NCBI RefSeq assembly: GCF_024723825.1
Contig: NZ_JANQBQ010000001.1
Location: 2,356,001 to 2,420,000, forward strand
DNA: 64,000 nt
Source: Romboutsia lituseburensis
Lineage (GTDB): Bacteria; Bacillota; Clostridia; Peptostreptococcales; Peptostreptococcaceae
Direction of reading: 5' to 3'
The position numbers and the translations under genes were made by a program. Positions 15,266-25,581 of the stretch are shown here, in pieces; within the stretch, counting starts at the first letter, position 1, and every line of letters begins with the position of its first letter. The notes beneath the pieces are model-generated. The model ran no database searches. It saw nothing but the letters and a program-made list of their open reading frames with translations, and had not been told where the DNA came from.

Positions 15266-16324
15266 ATGTTTTATAAGGAAGTTAATGAAATTGACTTAGG
15301 TGAAACTTCTATTGCGAATATCTTTATAGATATATTTATGCCAATGGCGGACGGGTTATACGTAAAAGTTTATCTTCTTGGATATAAAAGTGCTTGTGAT
15401 TCCAGTTTTAATCCTAAGTTTGATAATAATTCTATTGCAAAAAATTTAAATGTACCTCTTTCTGATGTAATATCTGCTTGGAAATTCTGGGAAGGTAAAA
15501 AAATAGTTAAAATGCATAAAAATGAAGGCTATGATGATTTTGATTTTTCTATAGAGTTTTTAGACTTAAAAAGAATCTACACAGAAAATATTTCAGTTAA
15601 TACAAAATCTATTAAGTCAAACTCTGACAGTATTGTTCAAGTTGGAGAAAATGAAAATATTAGAAAAATGTTTAATTCTATAAATCAAACTGTAGGAAGA
15701 TATCTTGACCAGGGAGAAAAGCTTAGTATTTTAGAAATGATGAATAAATACAATATGAGTAGTGACATGATAATGTGCGCTTATGAACATGTTAAAGCTA
15801 AAACTGGTTCTTCTAAGCCTGTAAAATATATAGAAGGTATCATTAGGAATTGGTATGATGCTAATTTATATACTCCAGAAGAAGTTAAAGATAGTTTTGC
15901 TGTTAGAAGTGAACGTTATATGTTATATAAAACTATATTTAATGAATTAGGTTTCTCTAGACAACCTTCTAGAGCTGAAAAACAATTAATAGATGAATGG
16001 TTTGATAAATTTAATATGGATATTGAGCTTATACTAGAGGCTTGCTCTAAGTCTAAAAATGTTTCAAATCCATCAGTTTCTTATATAAATGGTATTATAA
16101 AAAGCTGGAACACTAAGAACATAAGGAATTTAGATGATTTAAAAATTTCTGAGGAATCTCAAAAACCTAAAGAAACATCTACTAAACATGTATCTAATTC
16201 TAGTACAAATGGAGATACTTATAAAAAAACTAAGTTCCATAATTTTAATGAGACATTTACACAATATACATCTGAGGAATTAGATGAAATAATAGAAAAA
16301 AGTCAGAAAGAGAAGTTTAGGTAG
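15266..16324 (+). CDS. DnaD-domain replication protein
   Basis: 352 residues. A winged-helix-like N-terminal domain (about 20-105: LYLLGYKSACDSS then LNVPLSDVISAWKFWEGKKI) is followed by two DnaB_2/DnaD-C domains: NQTVGRYLDQGEKLSILEMM with IEGIIRNWYDANL near 150-210, and NELGFSRQPSRAEKQLIDEW with INGIIKSWNTKNI near 225-290. These proteins help load the replicative helicase by remodelling DnaA-bound DNA. The next gene, 9 bp downstream, is the ATP-dependent helicase loader, and dnaB lies 3.5 kb away on the other strand, so the DnaD-type and DnaI-type roles are paired as in C. difficile. Confidence 0.92.
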   Translation: MFYKEVNEIDLGETSIANIFIDIFMPMADGLYVKVYLLGYKSACDSSFNPKFDNNSIAKNLNVPLSDVISAWKFWEGKKIVKMHKNEGYDDFDFSIEFLDLKRIYTENISVNTKSIKSNSDSIVQVGENENIRKMFNSINQTVGRYLDQGEKLSILEMMNKYNMSSDMIMCAYEHVKAKTGSSKPVKYIEGIIRNWYDANLYTPEEVKDSFAVRSERYMLYKTIFNELGFSRQPSRAEKQLIDEWFDKFNMDIELILEACSKSKNVSNPSVSYINGIIKSWNTKNIRNLDDLKISEESQKPKETSTKHVSNSSTNGDTYKKTKFHNFNETFTQYTSEELDEIIEKSQKEKFR

Positions 16325-16333
16325 GTGAGTTAA

Positions 16334-17326
16334 ATGAACGATGGCAAGATTAGAGATATACTTATGAAATATGAACAAAGAAGAGATCTCGATGAACTTG
16401 AGTTAGAAAATAGAAAAAAAGAAGTATATGCAAGAATACCTGAAATACAAAATATTGAGGATGAAATATCTAAAATTGGATTAAAACTTGCTAAAGCAGT
16501 ATTATTAGATCCTAATTCTAGAGAAAAAATAGTTAATGAATCTAAAGAAAAGATAACTGAACTTAAATCTAAAAAAGATGAATTACTTATTAAATATGGC
16601 GTTCCTTCAGATTATCTAGAAATTAAATATTCTTGTGATAACTGTAAAGATACTGGTTTTTTAACAAATGGTCACAAATGTAAATGCTTCAAACAAGAAA
16701 TTATCAATGAGGCGTACAGGATGTCTAACTTAGATAGGGTTTTAAATAACGAAAATTTTGCTAATTTTAATTTTGATATATTTTCACCTGTTAGACCAGA
16801 AGGTGCTAAAATGTCACCCAGAGAAAATATGTTAGATATATTCTCTATTTGCGAGAAATTTGTACTTGATTTTGATAAAGATAATGAAGAGAATTTATTA
16901 TTCTATGGTTCTACAGGTTTAGGAAAAACTTATATGTGTAACTGCATAGCTAAGGATTTACTAGATAGAGGTTATGTTGTTATTTATCAGACTTCATTTA
17001 GAATACTAGAGATTATAGAGGATTATAAATTTAGAAAAGATCCTAATAATAAATTAGCTGATCAAAATTATAAAAATCTATTTGACTGTGATTTACTTAT
17101 TATAGATGACTTAGGAACTGAACTTAATAATTCATTTACAAGTGGTGAAATATTTAATATCGTTAATACTAGATTAGTTGCTGGAAAAAAAATAATAATC
17201 TCAACAAACCTAACACCTGCCCAACTTGGAAAAGTTTATACTCAAAGAACTTTATCTAGGATTTTGGATAAATTTAGAATAACTAAATTTGTTGGTAATG
17301 ATTTAAGATGGGAAAGATATAAGTAG
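16334..17326 (+). CDS. dnaI: DnaC/DnaI-type helicase loader (AAA+ ATPase)
   Basis: 330 residues. The N-terminal half has a helicase-binding region with four cysteines, C-x2-C (YSCDNCKDTG) and C-x-C (HKCKCFKQE), a zinc-ribbon as in Bacillus DnaI. The AAA+ domain has Walker A GSTGLGKTYMCN (near 192-203), Walker B LLIIDDLGTEL, sensor I IISTNLTPAQL and the arginine finger in QRTLSRILDKF. It loads the DnaB-type helicase at the origin and at restart forks. It forms an operon with the DnaD-like gene. Two perfect DnaA boxes and a terminator lie just downstream. Confidence 0.93.
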   Translation: MNDGKIRDILMKYEQRRDLDELELENRKKEVYARIPEIQNIEDEISKIGLKLAKAVLLDPNSREKIVNESKEKITELKSKKDELLIKYGVPSDYLEIKYSCDNCKDTGFLTNGHKCKCFKQEIINEAYRMSNLDRVLNNENFANFNFDIFSPVRPEGAKMSPRENMLDIFSICEKFVLDFDKDNEENLLFYGSTGLGKTYMCNCIAKDLLDRGYVVIYQTSFRILEIIEDYKFRKDPNNKLADQNYKNLFDCDLLIIDDLGTELNNSFTSGEIFNIVNTRLVAGKKIIISTNLTPAQLGKVYTQRTLSRILDKFRITKFVGNDLRWERYK

Positions 17327-17355
17327 AAGAAATAATCCTTTATTTTCTTCTACTT
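17321..17355 (+). terminator. Terminator of the dnaD-dnaI operon
   Basis: Stem AAGTAGAAGAAA / TTTCTTCTACTT with an 11-base loop, followed by ATTTTTT. The left arm includes the stop codon. Confidence 0.88.
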
Positions 17356-17415
17356 ATTTTTTACCCAAAGTGTTAATAAATATCATATAGTTAACTACGT
17401 AACCAATATAATTAT

Positions 17416-17463
17416 TTATCCACAGCTCAATTTTATAAAATTTACAAATTTACTTGTGGATAA
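17416..17463. promoter_or_regulatory. Pair of perfect DnaA boxes
   Basis: TTATCCACA (17416-17424) and its complement TGTGGATAA (17455-17463) face each other across 30 AT-rich bases, between the ends of the helicase-loader and pentapeptide genes. Neither gene's promoter is here, so a role as DnaA-titration or structural site is likelier than simple repression. Confidence 0.7.
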
Positions 17464-17475
17464 TATAATTTTTAT

Positions 17476-18120
17476 CTATACGATAGTTATCCCCATTAAT
17501 TTACTCAATTCTAAAGCCTGAGCTACTGTAAATTTCCCTCCATGAAGATCTTTTAACCCAACTTCTACGCCTTCTATACTACATGTTGAAAAATCAACTC
17601 CATCTAAAGAAATTCCACTAAACACAACACTATTAAAATTTGTCGACTCTATTGTTAAAGTTTCATTTTCTACATCCTGAAATACAGATCCTTGAAAATC
17701 AGATTCTATAAAACTAACACCTTTTATCTTTGAAAATGAAAAATTAGAATAAAGTCCTTTAGTTTCTTTAAAAACTACACTTTTTAAAATAGAATCATCA
17801 AATCTCGCACCAGTTAATTTACAATTTCTAAATTCAACTCTATATATTCCGCTATCTCCAAAATTAATATTAGATAAATTACAATTATCAAATATTACAT
17901 CAATCATATCTATTTTTCTAAAATCACAATCATCAAAATTTACATTTTTAAATACACATGTGTTAAACCTAACTCTTACTTCTGAAATTGATTGTATTGT
18001 CGTATTTTCTATAATTTTATCTTCTATTTTCTCTTCTTCCCAAATTTTATCTATTATATCATTTGTTACTTCTAATTCTTTTGGAATTTTTGGGCTTTGA
18101 ATTTTTATTTTTTTAGCCAT
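17476..18120 (-). CDS. Pentapeptide-repeat protein, Qnr-like
   Basis: 214 residues built from five-residue repeats of the A(D/N)LXX type from about residue 48 to 185: FKNVNFDDCDFRKIDMIDVI, FDNCNLSNINFGDSGIYRVE, FRNCKLTGARFDDS, FSKIKGVSFIESDFQGSVFQ, FNSVVFSGISLDGVDFSTCS. Such proteins fold as a right-handed square beta-helix that mimics B-DNA. The length and the C-terminal helix with hydrophobic tail (VAQALELSKLMGITIV) resemble Qnr/MfpA proteins, which dimerise by that end and protect DNA gyrase from quinolones. This role is plausible, not shown: the loops that matter in Qnr cannot be judged by eye. The 47-residue charged N-terminus is not repeat. Confidence 0.82.
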   Translation of the reverse strand: MAKKIKIQSPKIPKELEVTNDIIDKIWEEEKIEDKIIENTTIQSISEVRVRFNTCVFKNVNFDDCDFRKIDMIDVIFDNCNLSNINFGDSGIYRVEFRNCKLTGARFDDSILKSVVFKETKGLYSNFSFSKIKGVSFIESDFQGSVFQDVENETLTIESTNFNSVVFSGISLDGVDFSTCSIEGVEVGLKDLHGGKFTVAQALELSKLMGITIV

Positions 18121-18185
18121 GTTTACATCATCCGTTCTTAATTAATTTTTTTACTTTTTAAATATAACATAATTTGAAAATAAAA

Positions 18186-18212
18186 AAAACTCTTAGATAA
18201 ACTAAGAGTTTT
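18186..18212 (-). terminator. Terminator of the tRNA cluster
   Basis: Stem AAAACTCTTAG / CTAAGAGTTTT with a 5-base loop and eight T on the minus strand, directly after tRNA-Thr. Confidence 0.92.
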
Positions 18213-18215
18213 GAT

Positions 18216-18290
18216 TGGAGCTAGTGATAGGAATCGAACCTACAACCTGCTGATTACAAGTCAGCTGCTCTACCGTTGAGCCACACTAGC
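18216..18290 (-). tRNA. tRNA-Thr (TGT)
   Basis: 75 nt with encoded CCA. Acceptor GCTAGTG pairs with CACTAGC; the anticodon loop reads CTTGTAA in stem CTGA/TCAG; T-loop GGTTCGATTCC. Last of five tRNAs read from the minus strand. Confidence 0.96.
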
Positions 18291-18308
18291 ATAAAAAATA
18301 TATTAAAT

Positions 18309-18385
18309 TGGCGACCTGGAAGGGACTCGAACCCTCGACCTCCAGCGTGACAGGCTGGCATTCTAACCAGCTGAACTACCAGGCC
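18309..18385 (-). tRNA. tRNA-Asp (GTC)
   Basis: 77 nt with encoded CCA. Acceptor GGCCTGG pairs with CCAGGTC; anticodon loop CTGTCAC; T-arm GAGGGTTCGAGTCCCTT. Confidence 0.96.
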
Positions 18386-18398
18386 GCATTTATATAAA

Positions 18399-18474
18399 TG
18401 GTGGGACTAACAGGGCTCGAACCTGTGACCCCCTGCTTGTAAGGCAGGTGCTCTCCCAGCTGAGCTATAGTCCC
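18399..18474 (-). tRNA. tRNA-Val (TAC)
   Basis: 76 nt with encoded CCA. Acceptor GGGACTA pairs with TAGTCCC; anticodon loop CTTACAA in stem CTGC/GCAG. Confidence 0.96.
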
Positions 18475-18481
18475 GGGATAT

Positions 18482-18556
18482 TGGTGACTCATAGGGGAAT
18501 CGAACCCCTGTTACCGCCGTGAAAGGGCGGTGTCTTGACCGCTTGACCAATGAGCC
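18482..18556 (-). tRNA. tRNA-Glu (TTC)
   Basis: 75 nt with encoded CCA. Acceptor GGCTCAT pairs with ATGAGTC; anticodon loop CTTTCAC in stem CCGCC/GGCGG. Confidence 0.96.
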
Positions 18557-18561
18557 AAAAA

Positions 18562-18637
18562 TGGTGATCCATCCGCGACTCGAACGCGGGACACCCTGAT
18601 TAAAAGTCAGGTGCTCTACCGACTGAGCTAATGGATC
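18562..18637 (-). tRNA. tRNA-Lys (TTT)
   Basis: 76 nt with encoded CCA. Acceptor GATCCAT pairs with ATGGATC; anticodon loop CTTTTAA. First of the Lys-Glu-Val-Asp-Thr cluster. Confidence 0.96.
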
Positions 18638-18871
18638 ATCTTCTTTTTCGTGGGTGTTTCTCTCACTCACAAAGACTATTATATTATGGGTTTATAATTT
18701 CGTCAACACTTTTTCTACATTTTTTTTATTTTTTTTTATCAGTTTAATGAATATAGCCTAGAATCCTGTAAATAACTTATATTTATATTTAATAATTTAC
18801 TTTATTGAATATATTTTATACTATTTTTTTAAATTTTTTTAAATTTTTTATATTAATTTAAATAAAAAAAT

Positions 18872-18906
18872 AAAAAATGTAGTGATAAAATACCACTACA
18901 TTTTTT
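18872..18906 (-). terminator. Terminator of purA
   Basis: Stem AAAAAATGTAGTG / CACTACATTTTTT, 16 bp past the purA stop; the T-run on the minus strand is formed by the left arm. Confidence 0.88.
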
Positions 18907-18921
18907 ATAAAAATTTATATA

Positions 18922-20244
<1,323 letters not shown>

Positions 20245-20289
20245 TTACCAATACATTTTATCAAACATTCGATATATTTTCAAACTTTT

Positions 20290-20595
20290 TTAATTTATCG
20301 ATAGGTTTAATATGTATTTTTCTATTTCATTCAAATCTTTTAATGCAGTAAATTCGTTTTCTTTCGCCTTTACTTTAGTTATATATTTTTCTATTTCTAA
20401 TTCGTTAACTAAACCTAAATTTTTAATTTCTCCTGACATAGTATTTATCATCAGCAACTTAAAATCTTTTTTAACTTTTTCACCATAAATAACTAAAGTC
20501 TCTTTTATATTATTATCAACAATTCGAAATAAATTTATTTCTCTGTTTATTTCCATTATTTTTGGATATATATATAATACATTTATATTCAACAC
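20290..20595 (-). CDS. Small hypothetical protein
   Basis: 101 residues, starting at GTG (20595) 5 bases after GGGGG. The sequence (NINVLYIYPKIMEINREINL, then TLVIYGEKVKKDFKLLMINT and EKYITKVKAKENEFTALKDL) has alternating strands and helices and no known motif. No membrane segment is seen. It lies between dnaB and purA, with its own gap on both sides. I do not recognise it; the good ribosome site and sensible composition support it as real. Confidence 0.6.
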   Translation of the reverse strand: MLNINVLYIYPKIMEINREINLFRIVDNNIKETLVIYGEKVKKDFKLLMINTMSGEIKNLGLVNELEIEKYITKVKAKENEFTALKDLNEIEKYILNLSIN

Positions 20596-20633
20596 ATTTT
20601 TCCCCCATAAAAAAATTTGTATTTATAAACAGT

Positions 20634-20658
20634 AAAAGCAAGCTAATAGCTTGCTTTT
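20634..20658. terminator. Hairpin terminator downstream of dnaB
   Basis: Stem AAAAGCAAGCT / AGCTTGCTTTT with a 3-base loop and T-runs on both strands (stronger on the plus strand). It separates the DnaA-box cluster from the small gene at 20290-20595. Confidence 0.7.
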
Positions 20659-20673
20659 TTCGTTTATTCACAT

Positions 20674-20804
20674 TTATCAACAGGCTATCTGTGGATAGTG
20701 TGGATAATTTTTTATGCATTTTTCAATGCTTATAAATATTTTAATACATGTATCCACACATTTCGATTTAGCCAAAAGTACGTTCTGTGGATATATGTGG
20801 ATAT
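20674..20804. promoter_or_regulatory. Cluster of DnaA-box-like 9-mers beside dnaB
   Basis: Six matches within 131 bp: TTATCAACA (20674-20682), TGTGGATAG (20690-20698), TGTGGATAA (20699-20707, a perfect box), GTATCCACA (20750-20758), TGTGGATAT (20786-20794) and TGTGGATAT (20796-20804). The density is like that of oriC, but it lies just past the dnaB stop, 21 kb from the origin and without an obvious unwinding element. Confidence 0.75.
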
Positions 20805-20808
20805 TTTT

Positions 20809-22137
20809 CTACATATCTCTTGATTTATCTGCAAATTTTTGAACTTCTCCAAGCCATACTAATTCTACAGCTCCGGTTTCTCCATGTCTATTCTTTGCTA
20901 TTATAACTTCTCCAATATTTTTTCGTTCAGAATCAGGATGATAATACTCATCTCTATATAAAAACATAACTATATCTGCATCCTGTTCTATGGCTCCAGA
21001 TTCTCTTAAGTCTGATAACATTGGTCTATGATCAGATCTTTGCTCAGGAGCACGAGATAACTGAGAAAGTGCAACAACTGGACAATTCAATTCTTTCGCT
21101 ATTATTTTTAATGATCTCGATATTTTAGAAATTTCTTGTTGTCTACTTTCATTATTACCTTCACCTTCCATAAGTTGAAGGTAATCTATAAGTATCAAAT
21201 CTAGACCTTGTTCGATCTTTAGCTTTCTACACTTAGACCTTAGCTCTGATATCTTTATACCAGGAGTATCATCTATATATATCTTTGCATTTGATAAAAC
21301 GGCCATAGCATCAATTATTCTAGGCCAGTCATTTTCTCCTAATTTACCTGTTTTTAACTTTTTAAGTTCAACATTAGCTTGTGATGATAACATACGCTGA
21401 ACTAACTGCTCTTTAGACATCTCTAGACTAAATACAGCTACAGATGCATCACCTTTTAAGGCAGCATTTTGTACAAGATTTAGTGAAAATGCAGTTTTTC
21501 CCATTGCAGGACGTGCTGCCAATAATATCAGGTCTGTTCTTTGTAGTCCATTTATCTTTTTATTTAAATCTTTAAATCCAGTTGTAATACCTGTTATTTC
21601 AGCTTTACTGCTATACAGATGCTCTATCATATCATAAGTATCCATAAGTACTAAATTTATCGATTTAAAATCATCACTTGCTTTTTCTTGTGATATATCA
21701 AATATTTTCTTTTCTGCTTTATCTAATACATCTTCGATTTTTGTTGCTCCATCATACCCTAAGTTTATTATGTCATTAGAAGCCTTTATAAGCTTTCTAA
21801 GGACAGATTTCTCTTTTACTATATCAGCATAAAACTTTACGTTTGATGTAGTTGGTACGATAGTTGAAAGGCTTGTAATATAACTTATTCCTCCAACATC
21901 ATCTAAATGTCCTTGCTTTCTTAACTCTTCAGTTAAAGTTATTAGGTCTATAGGTTCACCCTTATTACTTAATACTATCATGCATTCATATATGATTTTG
22001 TGAGCTTCTTTATAAAAATCATCTGGTTTTATAGTTTCACTTACAGTTATCATCGCATCTTTATCAAGTAATATCGATCCTAATATTGACTGCTCTGATT
22101 CCACACTATGCGGAGGAATTCTTGTCATATCCTCCAT
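20809..22137 (-). CDS. dnaB: Replicative DNA helicase
   Basis: 442 residues. The hexameric fork helicase, named DnaC in Bacillus. N-terminal domain 1-100 (PPHSVESEQSILGSILLDKD), a linker, then the RecA-like domain with Walker A LAARPAMGKTAFSLN near 205-219, Walker B DLILIDYLQLM, the SREQ-like ESRQQEISKISRSLK stretch and the late SGAIEQDADIVMFLYRDEYY. Full length with no intein. It follows rplI at 23 bp and gdpP and yybS further upstream, a conserved operon in Firmicutes; the loader gene dnaI lies 3.5 kb further left. Confidence 0.98.
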   Translation of the reverse strand: MEDMTRIPPHSVESEQSILGSILLDKDAMITVSETIKPDDFYKEAHKIIYECMIVLSNKGEPIDLITLTEELRKQGHLDDVGGISYITSLSTIVPTTSNVKFYADIVKEKSVLRKLIKASNDIINLGYDGATKIEDVLDKAEKKIFDISQEKASDDFKSINLVLMDTYDMIEHLYSSKAEITGITTGFKDLNKKINGLQRTDLILLAARPAMGKTAFSLNLVQNAALKGDASVAVFSLEMSKEQLVQRMLSSQANVELKKLKTGKLGENDWPRIIDAMAVLSNAKIYIDDTPGIKISELRSKCRKLKIEQGLDLILIDYLQLMEGEGNNESRQQEISKISRSLKIIAKELNCPVVALSQLSRAPEQRSDHRPMLSDLRESGAIEQDADIVMFLYRDEYYHPDSERKNIGEVIIAKNRHGETGAVELVWLGEVQKFADKSRDM

Positions 22138-22160
22138 AATTTATCACCTCTAGTGTCTCT

Positions 22161-22610
22161 TTATTGTTTTTCTTTTACATCTACTCTCATTTTAGTAGTT
22201 ACTTTTTGATGTATTTTTATATCTACCATTCTTGAACCTAATACTCTTATTGGTTCGTCTAAAGATATCTTTCTTTTATCTACTTCTATACTGTGTTGTT
22301 TTTTTATTTGCTCTGCTATTTCTTTTGAAGTTATTGATCCAAATAATCTTCCACCATCACCAGCTTTAGAGTATATAACTACATTTAATTCTTCCATTTG
22401 CTTACCTAACTCTACTGCTGCTTCATATTCTTTTTGAGCTTTTATTTCTTGAGATTTATTTTTTTCGTTTAACTCTTTCATTGATGTATTATCAGCTACT
22501 ACTGCTAATTTTTTAGCTAATAGGAAGTTTCTTGCGTATCCATCACTAACTTCTTTAACTTCGCCTTTTTTCCCAGTTCCTTTAACGTCTTTTAATAATA
22601 TAACTTTCAT
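22161..22610 (-). CDS. rplI: 50S ribosomal protein L9
   Basis: 149 residues. N-terminal rRNA-binding domain [20 protein letters not shown] with [16 protein letters not shown] (the L9 signature), a long central helix (about 41-75), and the C-terminal domain [20 protein letters not shown]. It binds 23S rRNA domain V near the L1 stalk. The ATG at 22610 is 1 bp from the gdpP stop, so they are translationally coupled. Confidence 0.98.
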   Translation of the reverse strand: MKVILLKDVKGTGKKGEVKEVSDGYARNFLLAKKLAVVADNTSMKELNEKNKSQEIKAQKEYEAAVELGKQMEELNVVIYSKAGDGGRLFGSITSKEIAEQIKKQHSIEVDKRKISLDEPIRVLGSRMVDIKIHQKVTTKMRVDVKEKQ

Positions 22611-22611
22611 C

Positions 22612-24606
22612 TTATTCTTCCTCCTTCAAACATTCATATATAATATCTTTTACCATTGAGTATGCAGTTTCTATTGAAACATCTTTAAGTTGGGCTCCTG
22701 CTATATCTATATGCCCTCCTCCGCCTAGCTTCTCCATAAGTACATGTACATTTATTTTTCCTAATGATCTTGCACTTATAAATACTTTATTATCTTTTCT
22801 ACCTAGAACGAATGATGCCTCTACTTCTTTTATATTTAACAACTCATCTGCAGCTTGTGCTATTACTATGTTGATATTATCTGCTTCAGTTTCTGTGTAT
22901 GCTAAACATATATTATCATTTATAATTTTAGTGCTTTGTATTATTTCAGCTTTAGTTATAAAGTCTTTAATATCTGAGTTAAACAGCTTCTTAACCTCTA
23001 TCGTATCAGCTCCAACCTTTTTTAGGTATGATGCTGCTTCAAAAGTTCTTACTCCAGTCTTAAATGCAAAATTCTTAGTGTCTAAACTTATACCTGCTAA
23101 AAGACCTTCTGCTGTTAGTTTATTTATCTTAACATTGTTTTCCATGTATTGAACCAATTCAGTTACCATCTCACATGTAGACGATACATATATCTCATGG
23201 AATAAAAGAACTGTATCATTTATAAACTCTACACCTCTTCTGTGATGATCTATAACTACTATTTTATCAGATATACCTAATAATTCTTGGCACTCCGTAT
23301 AATTCGGCCTATGTGTATCCACAACGATAACTAGGGTATTTCTTGTACAGTTTTTTATAGCATCTTCATGATCTATAAATAAGTTCTTGTAGTATTCTGA
23401 TGCTTTTAATCTTTTTACAAATTCGTCAATTGAATCATTTGAACTGTCTAATACTATATTGGCCGGTCTATTACATGATTTACATATATCATATATACCT
23501 ACTGCAGATCCCATAGCATCCATATCTGGATACTTATGTCCCATTATGTATACTTGTTCACTTTCTAGTATAACTTCTCTTAGAGCATGGCCTATAAGTC
23601 TTGATTTTACCTTTGTAGTTTTTTCTACCGCTTTAGATTTTCCACCATAGAAAACAAATTTATCTTTAGTTTTTATAACAGCTTGATCTCCACCTCTACC
23701 TAAAGCTAAGTCTAGTGCTCCTGATGCAAGCTTTATATTCTCATTTATTGTATCTCCATCTACACCTATTCCCATACTTATAGTTACAGGAAGTGTATTT
23801 CCATGATCAATTTCTCTTACCTTATCTAAGATAGAGAATTTTTCACTTTCTAATTTTTTAAGTTCTTTTCTATTTAATACAAGGAAGAACTTATCCTTTG
23901 ATGTTCTTTTCAAAGCACCTTTAGAGTTAAGTTCTAAAGCTGTTAAAATCTTTTCTATTTCAACATTTATTAAAGGTCTCTTTTCCTCTGTGGCACTTTT
24001 TAGTACATCATCATATCCATCAACTTGTATTAACATCAATGCATTTTTCTCTTCATTATAGCTTCTTTCTAGATTTAGATATTCTGTTTTATCTAGCCAG
24101 TATAGCATCATTAAGTATTTAGCATTTTTTTCTTTATCATTTTTTATAACATTATAGACTATTGTATACTCTTTATCCTTATATGTTATTTCTGTGTACA
24201 TTTCTTTATTTTCATTTAAAACTTTTCTTAAATTTAAATTTTTCACTATATCATCTATATTTACACCCAATAATTCTGATGAATCAGTCATTTCATGAAA
24301 TTTATTATTATACCAAGAAATACTGCCATCAAATTCAAGGATACATAGAGGTATAGGAAGATTCATTATAGCCTTTTTTGTTGTTTCATCTATGTCTAGA
24401 GATAAATTTTGAATGTATTTAGTCCATTCTTTTCTCCTTATATTAGTTACCCTCCAGTTATGAGATACTATATATAGGAAAATAAAGAAGAATACACATC
24501 CTACATAAATATTATAAAAAAGTAAAGCTGTACTAGCTAAACCTATAATAAGAATGTACACATTTATTTCCGGCATATTCATTTTAAAGGTCGGTTTATT
24601 CCTCAT
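22612..24606 (-). CDS. gdpP: Cyclic-di-AMP phosphodiesterase GdpP (YybT)
   Basis: 664 residues. Two N-terminal membrane segments (about 12-52), a degenerate PAS domain ([20 protein letters not shown]), a degenerate GGDEF domain ([20 protein letters not shown]) and the catalytic DHH ([18 protein letters not shown] near 345-362; VVIDHHRRG near 420) and DHHA1 ([16 protein letters not shown]) domains. It hydrolyses c-di-AMP to pApA at the membrane and so tunes osmotic, cell-wall and beta-lactam responses. All catalytic motifs are intact. Operon: yybS-gdpP-rplI-dnaB, the usual Firmicutes order. Confidence 0.96.
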   Translation of the reverse strand: MRNKPTFKMNMPEINVYILIIGLASTALLFYNIYVGCVFFFIFLYIVSHNWRVTNIRRKEWTKYIQNLSLDIDETTKKAIMNLPIPLCILEFDGSISWYNNKFHEMTDSSELLGVNIDDIVKNLNLRKVLNENKEMYTEITYKDKEYTIVYNVIKNDKEKNAKYLMMLYWLDKTEYLNLERSYNEEKNALMLIQVDGYDDVLKSATEEKRPLINVEIEKILTALELNSKGALKRTSKDKFFLVLNRKELKKLESEKFSILDKVREIDHGNTLPVTISMGIGVDGDTINENIKLASGALDLALGRGGDQAVIKTKDKFVFYGGKSKAVEKTTKVKSRLIGHALREVILESEQVYIMGHKYPDMDAMGSAVGIYDICKSCNRPANIVLDSSNDSIDEFVKRLKASEYYKNLFIDHEDAIKNCTRNTLVIVVDTHRPNYTECQELLGISDKIVVIDHHRRGVEFINDTVLLFHEIYVSSTCEMVTELVQYMENNVKINKLTAEGLLAGISLDTKNFAFKTGVRTFEAASYLKKVGADTIEVKKLFNSDIKDFITKAEIIQSTKIINDNICLAYTETEADNINIVIAQAADELLNIKEVEASFVLGRKDNKVFISARSLGKINVHVLMEKLGGGGHIDIAGAQLKDVSIETAYSMVKDIIYECLKEEE

Positions 24607-24617
24607 TGCTACCCTCC

Positions 24618-25574
24618 TTATATGGATTTATCACTTCTTACCTTTCTAAAGTCAATTATACTATCTAACATACCCACAAAAGTTACTCCTATAAATCCAA
24701 ATATAGATAATATCAATCCTGATATAAATACATTTTTTATTTGATTTTGTTTAAACCATTTCTTTACGTAATATACAGCTACTGCTATTCCTTGTATTAT
24801 AAATAAGAAGTTAAATACCAGCTGTAAGTTCATCATTATTAAGTCTGTATGAAGTTTTATTCCCATCATGTCTATAAGTAAAACTAATAAATACAACATT
24901 AATGATGTAACAATAGCATTTCCTGGTAAATAAAAATCTGCAAATTTAGGAGCTTGCAATTTTAATTGTCTTGTTCTTCTTAATATAAAAACTTCCATAT
25001 AATAAATAACAAATGCTAATACAATTCCTTGTAAAAATAACATTGCAGGAATCATATTAGTAACTAAATCTAGGAAATCTTCAACTTTTATACCTTCAGA
25101 TAATCCAAGCCCTGCATTCTCTAAAATTGATGGTTGAAAATTTACAGCTTCTTTCATCATTTTTATAAAATTATCTAGTATATTGGTCCCAAAAACAAAA
25201 TTTGAAACTAAATAGAAAATAATTATAGATACCACTACTGCAATAATTCCCATATATATTGGTTCAAATTTATTATTACTTTCACCATTTATATATACCC
25301 TTGCAGTTCTACCTATAACTATTCCAGGGAATGCATTTACTATACTTATACTTACCGCATATACAGGACTTGTAGTAAACATAAGAATAAAAAATGTTGC
25401 TATTAAAGCCAATACTGAATACTTATTATCCGTTAAAGTTCCTATGATTGCATAAGGAACAGGTATTACTAATACTAATATCCCTAAAAAAGGTATATAT
25501 GCTGTCATCAGCGCTAGTAATATCCCCAGTGTAACTATCATAGATGCTTGAGATAGTTTTACTTTATTATTCAA
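24618..25574 (-). CDS. yybS: YybS-family integral membrane protein (DUF2232)
   Basis: 318 residues with about eight membrane segments, e.g. MIVTLGILLALMTAYIPFLG, VLALIATFFILMFTT, IMGIIAVVVSIIIFYLVSNF and FNFLFIIQGIAVAVYYVKKW. This is the DUF2232 family, which resembles the substrate-binding S components of ECF transporters and is nearly always upstream of gdpP. Substrate unknown. Translation begins at TTG (25574), with AAGGAGTGAATCTAAG before it. It is 11 bp from gdpP. Confidence 0.9.
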   Translation of the reverse strand: MNNKVKLSQASMIVTLGILLALMTAYIPFLGILVLVIPVPYAIIGTLTDNKYSVLALIATFFILMFTTSPVYAVSISIVNAFPGIVIGRTARVYINGESNNKFEPIYMGIIAVVVSIIIFYLVSNFVFGTNILDNFIKMMKEAVNFQPSILENAGLGLSEGIKVEDFLDLVTNMIPAMLFLQGIVLAFVIYYMEVFILRRTRQLKLQAPKFADFYLPGNAIVTSLMLYLLVLLIDMMGIKLHTDLIMMNLQLVFNFLFIIQGIAVAVYYVKKWFKQNQIKNVFISGLILSIFGFIGVTFVGMLDSIIDFRKVRSDKSI

Positions 25575-25581
25575 CTTAGAT

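Noticed and set aside
18407-18670. An 87-codon open frame across the tRNA cluster.
   Set aside because: It overlaps tRNA-Val, tRNA-Glu and tRNA-Lys on the same strand; the frame is a by-product of tRNA sequence.
20516-20719. A 67-codon minus-strand frame between dnaB and the small hypothetical gene.
   Set aside because: It spans the terminator and DnaA-box cluster and overlaps the better-supported GTG-started gene at 20290-20595.
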